Source of the DNA: Numida meleagris
Taxonomy: Eukaryota > Chordata > Aves > Galliformes > Numididae
Assembly (NCBI RefSeq): GCF_002078875.1
Contig: NC_034421.1
Coordinates: 3,907,076 to 3,971,075, forward strand
Direction of reading: 5' to 3'
Length of the DNA stretch: 64,000 nucleotides
Part shown: positions 24,033 to 37,652 of the stretch, in pieces
Position numbering within the stretch: position 1 is the stretch's first letter
Layout: each line of letters begins with the position of its first letter
The notes under the pieces: model-generated
Told to the model about the DNA's origin: nothing
Seen by the model: the letters and a program-made list of their open reading frames with translations, nothing else
Databases searched by the model: none
Translations under genes and position numbers: made by a program

Positions 24033-25547
24033 AAAATTGACTTCTATACAACACAAGGATAATTATTTTATAGAATTTTTAAGAACTGTGTCAAATAATT
24101 TCTGTTAAAAATACCTCAGCATCTGTCACTGTTAGGAGACAATGGTGTAATAAATTAAAGTAAAAGCACTTAACAGATCAGAATTGATCCTCACTGGTTT
24201 GCTGAAAGATGATTATCCATAGTGATTGTGACCTGATCTGGGTAATAAACTTGATCCTGGATGATCAGTGAAATCTGAGCACATGATTTGTTAGAATGCA
24301 TTACCTTGCATTTTTCGTGTTCTCATCTCGAGAACCATCCAGTATTTCAGAGAGCAGTTCTTTTCTCCCTGACCTTTCTTTCTGATCCAGTAATGCCTAA
24401 CACTTAGGCCTTTCTATAGAAATGGTTAATCAGAATAGCAATTAAAAAAATAATAATAATATATACTTAAAGACATGAATGGTTGTTGTAGACAAATTTC
24501 AGCATAGAGAAAATATTTTGTGATAGGCCATCAAATGAATTGTGGATACCACAGCTGGTGTGGTGTCCACAGAGCACTGAGCAGTGTATCTTGATACTAG
24601 GGAGAAAAGACAGATCTTGTTTTATTTCCTCTCAGCAGAAAGCAGTAGCGTACATGCTGATATTATTCCTTTAGTTTTCAAGCTGGGGATAGCTATTTTT
24701 GGTGACATAGAATCACACTCTTTCCTTGGTAGTTTGTTAATATGAATGTGTAATAGAATATTTGTATTTTCAGAAATTATTTGAGTCAGCTAATTTTTTT
24801 GTAATGCATTTCCTTTCCCTCATTTTTTGTGTTGCTGGACTGCATCGATTAGTACCAACCAATTATAGGAGAAAAAGATATTTCTAAGTTCATCACAGTG
24901 CTATTTACTTGCAAGAGACAGCTAGTACACAGTGAAGCTTTTTGGCAGAATCTAAGCACTACACTGGAAATTACAGGGCAGAGGACATAAAACAGAAGAA
25001 TAAAATGCTAGAAATTACCTAATGCCTAAAGAAAGGCATCAGTAACGAGAATTTTTATGGGTGTAATTCCCATCAGTGTTAATGGGAATTGTTGATATTA
25101 AACTCATTTCTGTCCTCTGCCTTCCCATTCACTGTACTCATCACCTTGGGTTGAAATTGCAAAATATGAATAAATTATTGGAGAAGAACAATTCTTATGT
25201 GCTCCTGAAGTGTTTGCATTTTTGTGAAGATTTACAAGCAATTGTTTTATTCTTTTTAATCAATATTAAGAAGGAAATAACTACCACTCAAGCTGCAAGT
25301 TTTTCAGATAAAGGTCCCATTTTAATGTATCATGATAATGAAGGCGCAATGTATCATGTGACAGCAATATGAAAACGTTAATGTTAAACCTTTTGGACAA
25401 GAGATCTCTTCGGTTCAGGAGGCTGCAATCTGTGCCTTTTCTCTGTTGACCCCGGGCTGGCTGTAGAAGCTAAGATTACCTTAGGGAGGTTTCTGCCCAA
25501 GTCTCATATTCCACCATAATTCCTCTTCTCCCCTGCTTATCCACTAG
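24033..25547 (+). other. SDK1: Upstream SDK1 intron, segment 5 (nothing recognised)
   Basis: This is AT-rich intron sequence leading up to the candidate exon at 25548. An A/T-rich simple stretch lies near 24442-24468. The last 20 bases (about 25522-25547) form a pyrimidine-rich tract ending in cactag, a plausible splice acceptor. Confidence 0.6.
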
Positions 25548-25832
25548 GATCCACTGATGAACGCACAGAAGTGATGTTCTGCTGTAGCCCTTTGCTAGGA
25601 AAACAGAGAGGCACGCTGCTGGCACTTCTTGTTGCCGTGCTGCTGGTGGGGCCAAGCAACCTGGTGCAGCCGTCCTGTTGGCTCCCTGCTGGTGTTAGAA
25701 TAGCTCACGTTCAGGATGATGATGATTTCATGGCACTACCCATCATTAGTACAAACATTCAAGCCTCTTATAAAGGTAACACAGGAGTTACCTTAGATAC
25801 TGAGAGAGGTGGTGCTCTAGATAAAACTGCAG
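25548..25832 (+). other. Candidate cassette or alternative first exon (unproven)
   Basis: A pyrimidine-rich tract ends in cactag at 25547, and a consensus donor, cag followed by gtgagt, sits at 25832/25833. The 285 bases between them are open in one frame for 95 codons, with phase 1 at both ends. The frame therefore joins without a shift to the phase-1 acceptor of the SDK1 exon at 49646, where g plus gt makes a glycine codon. The peptide has an ATG at 25574, a short polar start (MFCCSPLLGKQRG), a hydrophobic core (TLLALLVAVLLVG), a possible cleavage-like PSNLVQPSC, and then an acidic stretch with DDDD. No Ig fold, and no protein family I know, is visible. It could be an alternative first exon with a signal peptide, a cassette exon, an exon of a nested transcript, or a decoy exon. 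Decoys are common in long introns, so confidence is low. Confidence 0.25.
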
Positions 25833-28800
25833 GTGAGTGTGCCTTTTTCATGTGTATGTAAGAGGTGCTTCAAGACATGATGATTCTGAATGTGATGTTT
25901 GTATGCAGGTTGTGCACCAGGCAAATATGAGAATGGAAAGAATAAAAGGTGTGAAAACATCACTGAAAACTAGGCTGAAAACTGCCTGAAGGCTTTGGCT
26001 GATGTAAGGAAGACAGCAAGGCTGCTTCTCTTGCACCAGTTTAACTTGATTATTCCTGTTAATTTGTTGTTTGGTGAAGAATAGTTTTGAGCTAGCTGTG
26101 GCTTGAGGTTTGGCAGTTGCAAGGAAAGGTAGCTCTTGAGCAGTGTGCATACATGTTGTCTGTAGGGTGGGAATCAGCACTGGGATGTGATTCTGCTGTG
26201 TGACCATGGGTAAGTATAGGTCATCATTTTTAATTTTTAATACAAGTCACTGCTGTTCAACTGATGCCCTGAAAGAATACAGAACGAACCAAAATTTCTA
26301 TGGAGATTCTGCCCCATTCCTTGTAAAGCTAACTCTGCAGAAGTAAACTCAGCGAAGGGAAACAGAAGATCAGAGAACGGGGCTGGCTAGAGAATGGCTT
26401 TTGTTTTGTTTCCCTGCTGCTGAGGTGCTTTTGTTCAGCAAATGTTCTTAAGAAACAAGACTCACAGTGACTGTGCTGTTTGTTTGCCTGGGGTGAAGTC
26501 ATCCTTGTTAACACCCCTGAAAACTGCTGCTCCTGGTCCCCTGGTCCCTCACCTACCCATCCCTGCCACAGAGTGCTCCTAATTGGTGTGCTAGCCTTTA
26601 TCCTGTACAGATTTAATTTGGGGGATTTTGGGTTAGCATTCAGAAACTCCAGTGGCTCATTTGAGTGTGCGTGGCGCTTCTCCCTGCAGAACAGAACAAA
26701 TGCATGGCCATTAAGCCAGGGTGGTTTCTAAACAGAAAGATGTAGTGTGTGTGTTTGTGTGCTGGGGAGAAACACAATGCTTGGGGATTCTCCAATCAGA
26801 GAAGCAGCAAATGCTTGCAGGTCGCTGTGACAGGCTCCGCAGATGACAAGAACACCAGCTCCAATGAAACCTCGCCACCATCATTTGTGGAAATCCTGAT
26901 TACAAATTTCTACACGAAGCCCTTGCTGTGAACATTCATAGATTAAACTAGACAGCTCCTTTTCGAGTTTTACTTCATCTTTGCTGTGTTTGCTCCTGGG
27001 GCCATCCACAGCACATTTTCTGAGATTTAGAGAAAGAGTGAAAAATTACAGTGTGTGTAGTGCCATAGGAACATTCTTCAAGATACTGATTTTGTGAAAA
27101 AGGAGAAAGGACGGATTGAAAACCAGTCTAGTGATAATTGTAACCACAATATTTTTCAATCTTGAGGCTATTGATTGTGTCCTTGAACCAGTGGTGATTT
27201 TTTTTATGAAGCTGTATGTTAACCATTAAAGCTATTTTAATATTTCTTGGTCTAATTACATTCTTCTGCGGATGGCAATTAAGCAAAAGGCTTGCAGTCC
27301 GTTATATTGATGTTAGATCAAAGTCCTGCAACAGTGCTGAAGTTAAAAGCTGTCACCAGTGCTAATCTAAAAATTATGTGCATTACTTGATGTTTGGTTT
27401 GTGTATCACTTGTAATCTAGAATTGCCCTAACTGTGCTACAAGTTTATAGGTAGGGGATGTTTTACCTTCTGTACTATACAGTGCAGGTACTTTTGTGAT
27501 CATATTTTTAGTGATCAGGCTCCTGACAAATCACACAGTAGCTCAAGGGATGAAATGAAAGAGGGTTCTGTATCACACTGAATTGTGTGTGGACTTTTAA
27601 AGAGCTGCATAGTACTGAAATCTTTACAATACTGTGAAATTATTTCAAAAGCGGAGTTGAACTGGACCTTTTTATCTTTGTTAGTGATATTATAAAGTAA
27701 AATACATATCAAAGTAGTCTGATAACACAACCTTTACTTTTTATGAATCTAGAAATAAAGTAAGAAAATGGTTAGGATCTTTCTAGCGGTATTCATCTGG
27801 GAAAGAAATGTTAGTCTGTTATGGCTGCTGGCCAAAACCTCGCAGCTAACAGGCTGAAACAGTGACCTGAGTTGGTCATGAGAGTGAGAAGCAGATTCTC
27901 TTTCCTCCCGGGGTACATCAATTCAAAGCTGTGGTTTCAGCTCGGTTCTGAGAACAGAGGTGTGTAAGGCCTCTCTGAGCACCTCAGGGAGAAAATTCCT
28001 TATATGCTTCAGTGTACTGGCAACACTGAGAGCATCAGGTGCAGACTTGGGGCTGTAGCAGCGGTGAGAGAAGCCTATCACTTTGTGCTGCTCTGAGCAA
28101 CCAGAATAAAGTTCTGTTTCATTGCAAAAACCGCCTGTACGACCTGTATCTTATGTAAGAAACGAACATTAAAGAGAGATTTTTTTGAGCAAGTCCGTAT
28201 TTTTCGGTCTTGATCGTGGTGTTTTTAAATTAGCTTTTACCTGAAGAGTGCAGAGGCTTAAAAAAATCATTGAGTGTTATATTTGTTACTCTAAACACAT
28301 CCCTGTTCCGCATAATGAGGGTCTGACTGTCTCACTGTGTAAATTTGTCCACTGTATTGAGTGCACCTTTTCAATCTTGATAATCAAAATGTTGATTCTT
28401 CTTCTATTCTGAGATGTAGTTATACTTTTTTCTTATTCTATCATATTTACTTGTTAGTATTAGATTGAAGTTAAGCTAGTTCTTTTATTTATAGGTACTT
28501 CTAAGGTATATTCCCTAGATTATATGTCTTGTACCTACATGAACTAGGAGATAAAATTTCTTTGAAAGCAAAATAAGAGGAGATGGGTTTAAAAATAAAA
28601 TAAAAAAAATAAAGCATTCAGGAGCTGAAATGCTGTCCAAGAATGTTAATTTTTCCTAAAGGCAGCAGTGGAAGAACTGTTTCTTTCTGTGCTGCAGGGA
28701 AATGCCAGGCGCGGTGTGCCTGCCTCGCTGGCACTGTGCTGCATCAGCAGCTTTCCACGGAGTGCACAGTGCTTTGTGTCTGTGTTCTGCAATTCTGCAC

Positions 28801-31800
28801 ATTGTTTGCTGGATTGTTTTTTCTTACATCTTTAAAGACAGACAAAACGAGAACAGAATGCCATACTGTGTTGCTACTTCACTCCCCAACAATAGTGTTT
28901 CATAGCCACCTCTTATATAAAAGTTGTTTTTCAAGGAGTTAAAAGGCATCCAAATTGGTCTCTGCCTACAAAGGTGATGTCTGTTGTCTGGTGAACTGAT
29001 GTGGCAGGTAATATATCTGCATGTAATAAAGCCAGTCAGCATCATTAAAATATAAGGCTGTAGGAATGAAGACTTTTGACTCTCTGTTTTTTTTACAGCA
29101 CAAATTATATGTTGTATAACGAAGGTGTTCCAGTAAGTTTCTCCATATCACCTCAGCCACGTTTAAACTTTGATAAAGTATTTGTTAGTTGGTTTTGCAT
29201 CCATTTCACTGTGAGCCTGGGTTTCAGCCTTTTCCAAGGACTTGCTTTGTTATATGTTTATTTTCTTGACCTTTTATGCTCTTACTGCTTTTCTCAGTTC
29301 CTCAACACTAAAATAAGGATATATAATTTTATTAAATAGAGACATTTCACCTGATCCTTTATTCTATTGCTGTTGCTCACTTCCAGCACTACTAGCAGCG
29401 GTAAGCTCCTTTGATGCTTTGGTGCTTATCTTCCTTGAAATCTTGACAACTTCAGCTGCTTTGACACCATCCTCACTTGATTTCTCATCAATCTAATCAT
29501 TCTTTCGGAGAACCCCCACCTTATCCCTATTTCAGCTTTCTTGGGGTATCTTTTTTGCCCTCCCTCTTAATCTCTTTGATATATATCAACTATTTATCAA
29601 CTATGTTTGACAACTCAGATTTATCTTGCCTTAGCAGTTCTTCCAGATCCTGCCACACCTCTTCCTCTCATTCTTTTCAATTCTCCCAGAGAACATAAAC
29701 ATGCTGCTTGTCCCAGGGGATGTCGTTGCCTAGGAATTATTTACTCTGTCACCTTTCTAGATCCTCACATTTATGTTGTATGTATTATTTAGAAATTCCT
29801 CTTACTTAATTCTCCTGTGATGATACAGCCTCTAAAATTCTTGTCCAAGCTCTCAACAACTCATATTTCAATTACTACAATGTATTTTCATATTTTTTTT
29901 TTTTTGTATAAAGAAATGTAGCCTTACCTTGATTGAACCACATCAGAACCCACTTCTGGCTATTGCTTACACTCAACAGTTTGTGTCTTGCAGTTTTCTT
30001 CCACAGCCCCACTTTTAAGGAGGTTTATGGCCTCTTTCTCATCCCCAAGGCAGCCAGGAGAGATCATCTCCCGGCTCCGGTCAGTCATTTGCCAGCCCAT
30101 TACCTTCTTGTTCTGTTTTTGAACAGGCACACCTGTTTTCACTCCTGTACTGCTCGTGACTTACAGGGAACAAATTTATGCAGAGCTGCCTCGTTATTAC
30201 TGCAAAATGCCTCCTGGAAGTGTTTCTGCGTTGGGATGTCTACAAGAAACTTTGAGCATGATCCAGCAGTTAACATGCTGTCAAATATAGTTGAATACTG
30301 CTTTCTTACTTATTCTCTATCAGCTTTGGGAGGGGGACTTCTGTCTTACACACGTACTGCAAGATCTTTGGGACAGGGACAGTCTGTTCCATTTGGTTGG
30401 ATGAGCTCTTGGCATCGTGAAAACCTGGTCCATGCCCTTGATAAGACTGTTCTGGTTTAAGCCTGTGCTGTGCCGCAGGAATTTCCATGATTTGGAAAGA
30501 GCAACTGAGAAAATGTCTCATCTATATACAGCTCACTTTCCATCAAATCCATAAATCATTTAATAGCTCATTCTCTGCAAATCCCACCAATACAATTTCT
30601 GTGTTGTTTTAGGCTTGTGATTTAAATGAAGTCTCGTCTATCTTTGCATTCTCACGTTCCTAAAGCCTTTCTTTCCCTTGTTAATCTAGTGTCCAAGAAA
30701 AGCTAGTTGTGCTACTTAATGCTTTGAATTTATTTTCTTCATCTGTAAACACACCTCTTTCTTGGTACTTTGTAGTTTTTAGTACAGACCTATTTTTTTT
30801 AGATTGCAATAATTTCATAATGATTTTTAGCTTGAAGACATTGTGCTGTGCATTTGTAGCTGCCAAATTGACATGACGGAGTCTTAACAGTTCCAAAGGA
30901 GCTATTACAGTCTGTTGGGTAATTAAAAGTTAAGTGGAATGTTGAGAAATGATCCATACAATTAGATTGGCTAATTTCTTAACTTTTGGAGATTTAAGTC
31001 CCTCAAGATGATGCTATCTTTTTAAAGGTGGTTTCATATTGTTTAAATCACCATGAAACCAAATTCAGCCTGAATATGGAAGATGTCAAGCTTTCTTGGT
31101 TTCATGAATTTTCTCTATATTATTTTTATCTCATGAAACACTTCCACACTTCTGTTCCACTGAGCTCATAATAGAGAAGATATTTTATGTGGAAAATCCT
31201 AAGGAACATGACCCAGCTTACTTGGCCCCACTAGCCCTACAAGGACACAGCAAAGATACGAGAATTTGGTTTGGTGTGATACACTCCAGACACAGTGTGG
31301 GCATTTAGGAGCATTCCCTGTGCAGTTCCAGACTATGCCTCAGACTTGGGATGAGCTGTGAATTGTGTTGCTCAATCTAGCTCCAGCTGGTTGTAGCACT
31401 AAAAACTGTATTTATTGTAGAGTTGTTCCCATAGATATTAGAGCATTTCTTTTGATGACAATGTCTTATTTTGAAGCTATATGAGAGTATGCAATAATCT
31501 GATCTAACCTTCTGTAAATAGCAGGTCATCATATTTTGCTGAGATAGTGAGCACAACACAAAAGTTCTTCGGTCTATCAGTGATGAATTTGTAGTGTGTC
31601 ATAGGAACAGATGAAGAAACACCAAAATACGTTTAAGGACCCTCCAATGGCGATAAAGTAATTATTCAAAATTTGTGCTACAGATTCTGTTGTTGCAAAG
31701 ACTTTGGCTGATTGCTGCTTGCTTTTATTTAAGTAGGTTTAGATAGAAGTTTGCGCTTTATCAGTGCTCGGTCAAGGGATTGGAACACTGAAACTACTGT

Positions 31801-33979
31801 TTTCATTTACGAAAATCAAATTTAAGAGAAAATTGAGGTCTGTTGGAAGTTAACTTTCCAGCTGCTCTCTTTTGACCAAGAAAACACAAAGGTATGGAAA
31901 TAGAATGTGTGTTGCAAACACGTCCTCTTTAGAAGAGCTGTCTCAGGGGATGAATGGAAGGTAATCATGGCATCAGCAAAGAAAAATTGATCTTAATACT
32001 ATCACAGTTACAGTTGCTACTTTAACAATATTAAAGCTTGCTGACAAATCAGTGAAGATCTCCAAAAGAAGAGAAAGAGAGAAGGGGTTTTGAGTGGTGC
32101 CACGGAGAAGGTTAAAATACAGTACTGCAGTTGTTCAGCCAACTGACATCATATGAACTCTGAGATGTACGCTGTAGTTTTTCCTGAAGAAAGCACCCCC
32201 ACGTATCAGCAAATACTCTAGGTATATTTAAATGTGAAATCTTAATTCTATTCCAACCTAATTCTTAACTTTTGGGAGAATAAATAGGTACCTTTTAAGA
32301 GAGCTTGCTTAGGATTGCTTACTTTTAGTCAATTTTGGATTACTGCTAGTTGTTGCCTAGCTTAATTCTCCCATTAGTGAATACTTACTCCTACAGCTTT
32401 ACTTGTCCTAACAAAGCAACTCTTGCAGGCTGTTGTCAGTTCATTTTATGGACCTGTCTTAACTCTACCTGGTGGAGGGCCACATCATTTCTTTTTATTG
32501 ATTCTAGAGTCCCCCGAGACATGCTCACCTTGTAATTCAGCAGTAAGTGCTCTGCAGCTCCATCAGAGTTCCCACAGAACAACCTATTTGTATTTTATTA
32601 GTCTGTGTTAAGCTCCATATTTTTGCTGATCCATAGGTTGGACACTTCAAATAAGCTTCATGGCGATGCTGCCAGAGCTGTACTTGACAGGCATTTTTCA
32701 ACATGTGTAGAGCTAGCTTGGTTTAGTATCATTTCAGACAGCTACTCTAGCAAAAAGTATGCTGCAACACAAGCTACCGGTTAGAGAATCCATATTTCAG
32801 AATATAACGATGTTAGGTGTGCATTCAAACTTGTTAAAACTCTCTTTGGCTGTAACTGCATTTAAAAATGGTTCCAGCCACAGTTACAAGCCCCAGAGGG
32901 ATCAGGGCTTCACTGCCTCCTTCCTCCAGGACAGCACACACTACTTGCTTCCCGAGTTCTTGCTAGCCTACAGAATAAATGGTGAATTAATCTTCTGTGA
33001 CTGAGAGAAACTTATGGTACATGAAATTTAGAATGCTGTCCAGACCCTTTCAAGGAGGCTTCCATCTCTTTCAGACCTCAGGCTCTAGAAAATTGAACCA
33101 AAAGAATATATGCTGTACCTCTGCCAGAACTCCTGTTGTTAACTATTTCTCATCCTTTAATTCCTCTGAGTCAATAACCTGGTATGATGCACTCCAGTGT
33201 TCTGTTCAGAAACCTGCTCTGAGGGATGCTGCACCTGAACTGCTGAGCCAGTCACCTTCAGGGACAGGCTGTGACCTTGCACGCACACTTATCTGAAACT
33301 TCGGTTTCAGCAATTTCTAATCCCTCTGTCTACATTATTTTCCTTTCCCTAAGTTGATCCCCTGGCAAAGCTGTTTGTGTAGATGGGGAAGGATGATCTC
33401 ACCAATAAATTAGCTGCTTGTCTAATTCTTCGGTCTTCCTAATTGCAAAAGTTGTAATTTTAAACCTGACTGGTGGTATCAGAAGGCCAACTGCATGCTG
33501 TTAGGTGGGTCAGGACCTGCAAATTCCAGCATCTGAATTTGACCTTTGGCAATTGACTCTGTGCGGTTTTATTCCCCATCTTTTCTCCTTAATTGCAGTT
33601 GCAGCTGTGTCTAGCTGCTATTACAAGGAGCTGAATTAGAAAAATGAAAGGAGCTATTCCATGGTGCTTTGGCTCTAGAAGTAGCTATTTAACCCTGTGA
33701 TTTTGTTAGAGCCATGCATGAAATCTGTGCCTCTGATGTCTCTTCTGTCATATGTGCTTACGGTGCTGAGAAAGAACACTCTCAATGATAAAGGGAAGGC
33801 TTCAGAATTGTGATAATTTTGACACATCATTACTATGATTGACATGATAAATAAGTCAGGTCATAAGGAATAATGCAGTTCTAAATCCCCAACCGCATAA
33901 GCTTGCTGAGAGGGAAAAAAGGGTCTATTAAATTTTCTGTATAGAGATTGCAGTCAGTGGTGCATAAACAATACATTCT

Positions 33980-34010
33980 ATAACAACCTGTTCATTGCTC
34001 AAGTTGTTAT
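33980..34010. repeat. Imperfect hairpin, 11-bp arms with one mismatch
   Basis: The arms ataacaacctg (33980-33990) and caagttgttat (34000-34010) pair with one mismatch around a 9-base loop. It is too short for a microRNA precursor. No flanking duplication was seen. Confidence 0.8.
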
Positions 34011-35539
34011 TGGCAGGCACTGTGGCATTTCTACAGTCATTAAAAGAAGCTATCACTATTAATCTCCAGTCTCAAGGCAGGTTTAACCTGAAGCTGATCA
34101 TCAAATAATGCTAACATATATTTGTGCTTTGTTGAACATGCCCTTTTATCTTTGGATGCCTTTTATGTGATATTATAAGAAAGGCTGAGAATTCTTGCCT
34201 TCATAACAAAGTTTGTCTTTTCCCCCTAAATAAGGGGTATTCATGAAGGGAGGAGTTTTTATAAGACTATACAGCTCAATGTATGCATTCCTCACCTTCA
34301 GGATGTCACTTATTCTCTGATTCTCTTAGCTCTTGATCAAGTTGATTAAAAAATGAAATGCCTAGAACTGTCCAAGTGCACACATGTCTGTGTGCGTGTT
34401 CCATGAGACAGCTGGCTCTGAGCTCTAGCAGTGGTCAGAGCAATAACTCAGTGGCCAGAAGTATGTCTGGAGATATCTGGAGAGTATCTAGATCGAATTC
34501 ATGTTAATACTTCTGCCTCAGGAACAACGGTTGTTTGATGGATTGTCGAATCATGTCTTCAAAGATATGTCGAAGAGTAATGTATTAACTGGTAACATAT
34601 TTACTGTGCCCCTTTTCTTTCAACTTAATCCCAGGCTGTGGATACATCTGTAGGTACAAGACCCCTGGGAACGGGCAGTTGTAGAGATGAATTCATCAAA
34701 TTGTTTCCTTAGAAAATGGTCCTTGAAAGAACTAAAAGAATCAAAACATTTTCATTCACCTTCTCTTTCTCTTCCCCTTCCTCAATGAAAATTACATTTT
34801 CCTCTGGGAAATACAGGAATCTGTCACCACAGACAAATGGGAAACTGTGTTTCATAAGGGTTACTGGGAGAAAATTCAATTTATTTTTCATTCTTTCTAA
34901 AGAGATAGTCATATCCTTTCTCGAATATCCCTTAACATCCTCTCAGAAATGGGATGACATCTGTCGCTTAAGTTCTCTAAGTACTCTTGTCCCAGTTCCA
35001 ACTTTTGGTTGTGGTAATCGAGTGATTACAGAGAAGCAAACTCGTCCTAAGTTACGTCCTCAGAAGCCGTTTCTATACGCAAATGATAAATCTGAATTCC
35101 TACCCAGGAGGCTTCCCTGATATAAACTATCCCTGAGTCACGTAGTGCTGCTGGTATACACAGCTCACCACAAATGTACCCGTAGCACTATCCATCTCAC
35201 CTGTTTTATCCAGTGTGCTCATTCAGCTGCTGACAGTGAAGTGCTCAAAAGATAAGCGAAGCAATAGCAGCTTCCCCAGCATCTCATTTCACTGTTTTGG
35301 TTTGTAGTCTGTCGTTGATCACAATGACTGGCACAGGCTGGGAAAATAAATTTAAAACGAACGGTTTGGAGTCGGATTGTTTTCTCTTTTTATTTTGACA
35401 AGAATGCTCTTTAGGGCAGGAGGCACTGCTTGCTGTTGGCTACCAGGGGTCAGCCTGAGACGTTCTCAGTGCTCGGGTAGCGGTCTGCTCATCACTGCAC
35501 AAATCCACAGTGCCAAAGAGGGTGCAGCCTAAAGCCAGG

Positions 35540-35860
35540 AGCTCAGGTCAGCAGGGCACCAACGCAAGGTGTGAAGCTGAGTAGAAGCGTACCCACCAAG
35601 CAGCTCAGCAGCCCTGAGCTCGCAGGCAGCTCCTGGGTTGGTGCGGAGAGGCCCTGGGTGGGATTTCTCACAGGCGAGCTGTTTGCCCACCACCCAGCCC
35701 CAGTGTCACACAGCTGCACTGCATTGGGGCTGAGCTTGGCTGCGTGTGGAAGCACCCAGTGGGGAGCAGCAGGTCCAGCTCGGGGCTGTTGGCAGCCCAG
35801 GCCGTGTTCTGTCAGGGCTCCGTGCTCCTCCAGCTGCGCCAAAGCAGCCAGCCGTCGATT
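35540..35860. other. GC-rich block of unknown nature
   Basis: This block is clearly richer in G and C than the intron on either side. It is open for about 97-99 codons on both strands at once (35571-35864 on + and 35543-35842 on -), an expected side effect of few A/T-rich stop codons. The translated frames are Pro, Ala, Ser and Gly rich with no recognised domain. I did not recognise a CR1 or LTR signature. It could be a diverged repeat, an exon of a non-coding transcript, or just a GC-rich island. Confidence 0.5.
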
Positions 35861-36789
35861 TTGAGTGTTTGATCCTGATTATTGTTCATGGGAAAACTGG
35901 GGAGGGGAAGAGATGCTGCTGGTTGTTATCTTGGAAGAACTTGGCTCAGGTGCCTGAGAAGAGAACAGCAGCCACTCCCTCCCGCATGGGGCACTGGTAC
36001 TGCTCTGTCTCACGGTACATAGCAGAGAAGTCAGTCCCTGCTCACGGCAGAACTTTGTACCCACCGAGTCTGAGAGCTCTGCACGCTTTCCGACTGCTTT
36101 TCATTTTGGCTTTTTGTTTTGAAATACGTTGAGTGTATACAGTTGATCTCTTTGAAAAAGTACAAAAGATATGGCAGAAAATTACAGTAGGGATTGAGGA
36201 GCAGGAAGGCAGGTTTTAAATTCTGTAACGTGACCTGTTGTTTGAATGGCCTTAACATACGTTATGATGTAGGCTTTAGACATTCATTTGTAATGCTTGA
36301 TCCAATGGCCAAAGCTCATTTAAATTGGTGTGAGGATGTGTGCCAGAGTCTGCAGGCAGCTTGAAACAGTAATGCTGAGAAATGCAAATTGCCTGCTTTA
36401 TTCTGTCCTGGTATTGCCAGTGATAAAACCCGAGAGAATAAACTGTCTTTTTTTTTCCCCGTTCTGTCTACTGTTGACTAGAGGTGCTGTGAATAACTGC
36501 CTCGTCACTGCTGTCTGAAAATTTGCAATAGAGTTTAATTTAGATTGCCATATCACATTAACAAAGCTTTCAACTGAGAACCGAGCTGCAAAGGGAGCAG
36601 GAGAAGTTGGGGACAGCTTCAGAGCTTGCAAAGTCCCCATGGTGTTGTAGAGCATCTTCTTCTTCCAGTTGGAGAGCAGAAAGAAAAAGAAGTTTTCTAT
36701 CCAATATTTCAGTGCATACCAAAACGTTGGAAAGGTTGTAAGAAACCAGTCAGACTTTTACCTGCTGTAGCCTCATTTCAGCAGTGTTT

Positions 36790-36845
36790 GTCCTTGCCTC
36801 ATTTTCACCACATGTAAAATGGAGATAATGGTTCCTACATCTTCT
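36790..36845 (+). mobile_element. MIR-like fragment (short, diverged)
   Basis: The stretch 'ttgcctcattttcaccacatgtaaaatggagataatgg' follows the central MIR block 'cctca-tttcctcatctgtaaaatgg-gataat' in the forward direction, with a few changes. Only about 55 bases are recognisable. Confidence 0.5.
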
Positions 36846-37539
36846 GTAGAGGTCTCTGGTGTGCTGGTAGAAGCAGTTATTATTTTTCAAGAGTACTTTC
36901 TACTTCTTATGCTTTCCAGTGGTAATAAATTGTACTTTTTAATGGTACGAGTGAAGGTTTTGTGCAGAGTTATATGAGCGTTTTTAAATGTTCTGCTTTC
37001 TCTCTTTGCTGGGTTTTATATTTTCTGTATTTGTATGCATAGAATCAGAAACAACAGGGAAAAAGTGATGTTTGAAAACAGTTGTTTTAAAACATTGTTG
37101 GTGATTCTTGTTCTCCTATATGAGCTAAGAAAAGTAGATTTGTTTGAAAGATGCTGTTTTATTCATGATAGCTTTTGCATTGGTTATCAATATTAATTAT
37201 TTTGAGCAATACCTGTGGTTCGTTGTAAAATATACAGTTTTATATCTGTCCTGCCTATATTAAGGGAAAGTTCAACCACTTCCCTCTTTCAAAGATGGCT
37301 TCGCATATTTTAAAATGATTTACAGGAGATTCTTAATGTCTATTGGCAATTTGGTCATTTTTATTCTGCTCATAGTTATAAACCTAAAATTTATGACCAA
37401 CCAAAAAACGAGAAATGCAGTTGGGTTGAAAGCCAGCACTTCCAAACCTTTGAGTATGCACTAAAATTAAGGCTTACAAATTGTTCTATTTATGTTAAAA
37501 GCAGAAACCAAAAACAAAGGCACAAAACACCCCATCCTC

Positions 37540-37652
37540 AATTTGGGTTGGAAGGGACCTTAGAGATCATCTTGTTCCAACCCCCCCGCTATGGGCTGGG
37601 ACACCTCCCCACCAGACCAGATTGCTGAAAGCCCCATCCAGCCTGGCCTGAC
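37540..37652 (-). mobile_element. CR1 LINE 3' end fragment
   Basis: On the + strand this reads as the reverse complement of the CR1 3' end. It has tttgggttggaagggacct, 'agagatcat..tgttccaaccccc', 'gctatgggctgggacacctccc', 'accagaccag.ttgct.aaagccccatccagcctggcc'. Similarity is high, so this is a younger copy than the one near 22.8 kb. It is 5'-truncated, as most CR1 copies are, and the terminal octamer repeat is missing at its right-hand (3') end. The sequence past about 37652 leaves the CR1 pattern. Confidence 0.92.

Larger units (their letters stand above)
25833..37539 (+). other. SDK1: Upstream SDK1 intron, segment 6 (no exon recognised)
   Basis: This is AT-rich intron sequence. It contains a short GT-rich run near 26744-26762, a T run near 29890 and an imperfect hairpin at 33980-34010. 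There is an open frame of 175 codons at 29933-30460 (+) without recognisable domains, a GC-rich unexplained block at about 35540-35860, and a MIR-like scrap near 36790-36845. I saw no exon resembling Ig1 or Ig2 of SDK1. Confidence 0.6.

Noticed and set aside
26180..26215. Short match to the MIR core (gctgtgtgaccatgggtaagt)
   Set aside because: Only about 20 bases match and flanking sequence does not follow MIR, so it may be chance.
29933..30460. 175-codon open frame on the + strand
   Set aside because: No domain, signal peptide or splice context was recognised, and residue make-up looks random. It is kept only as part of the intron.
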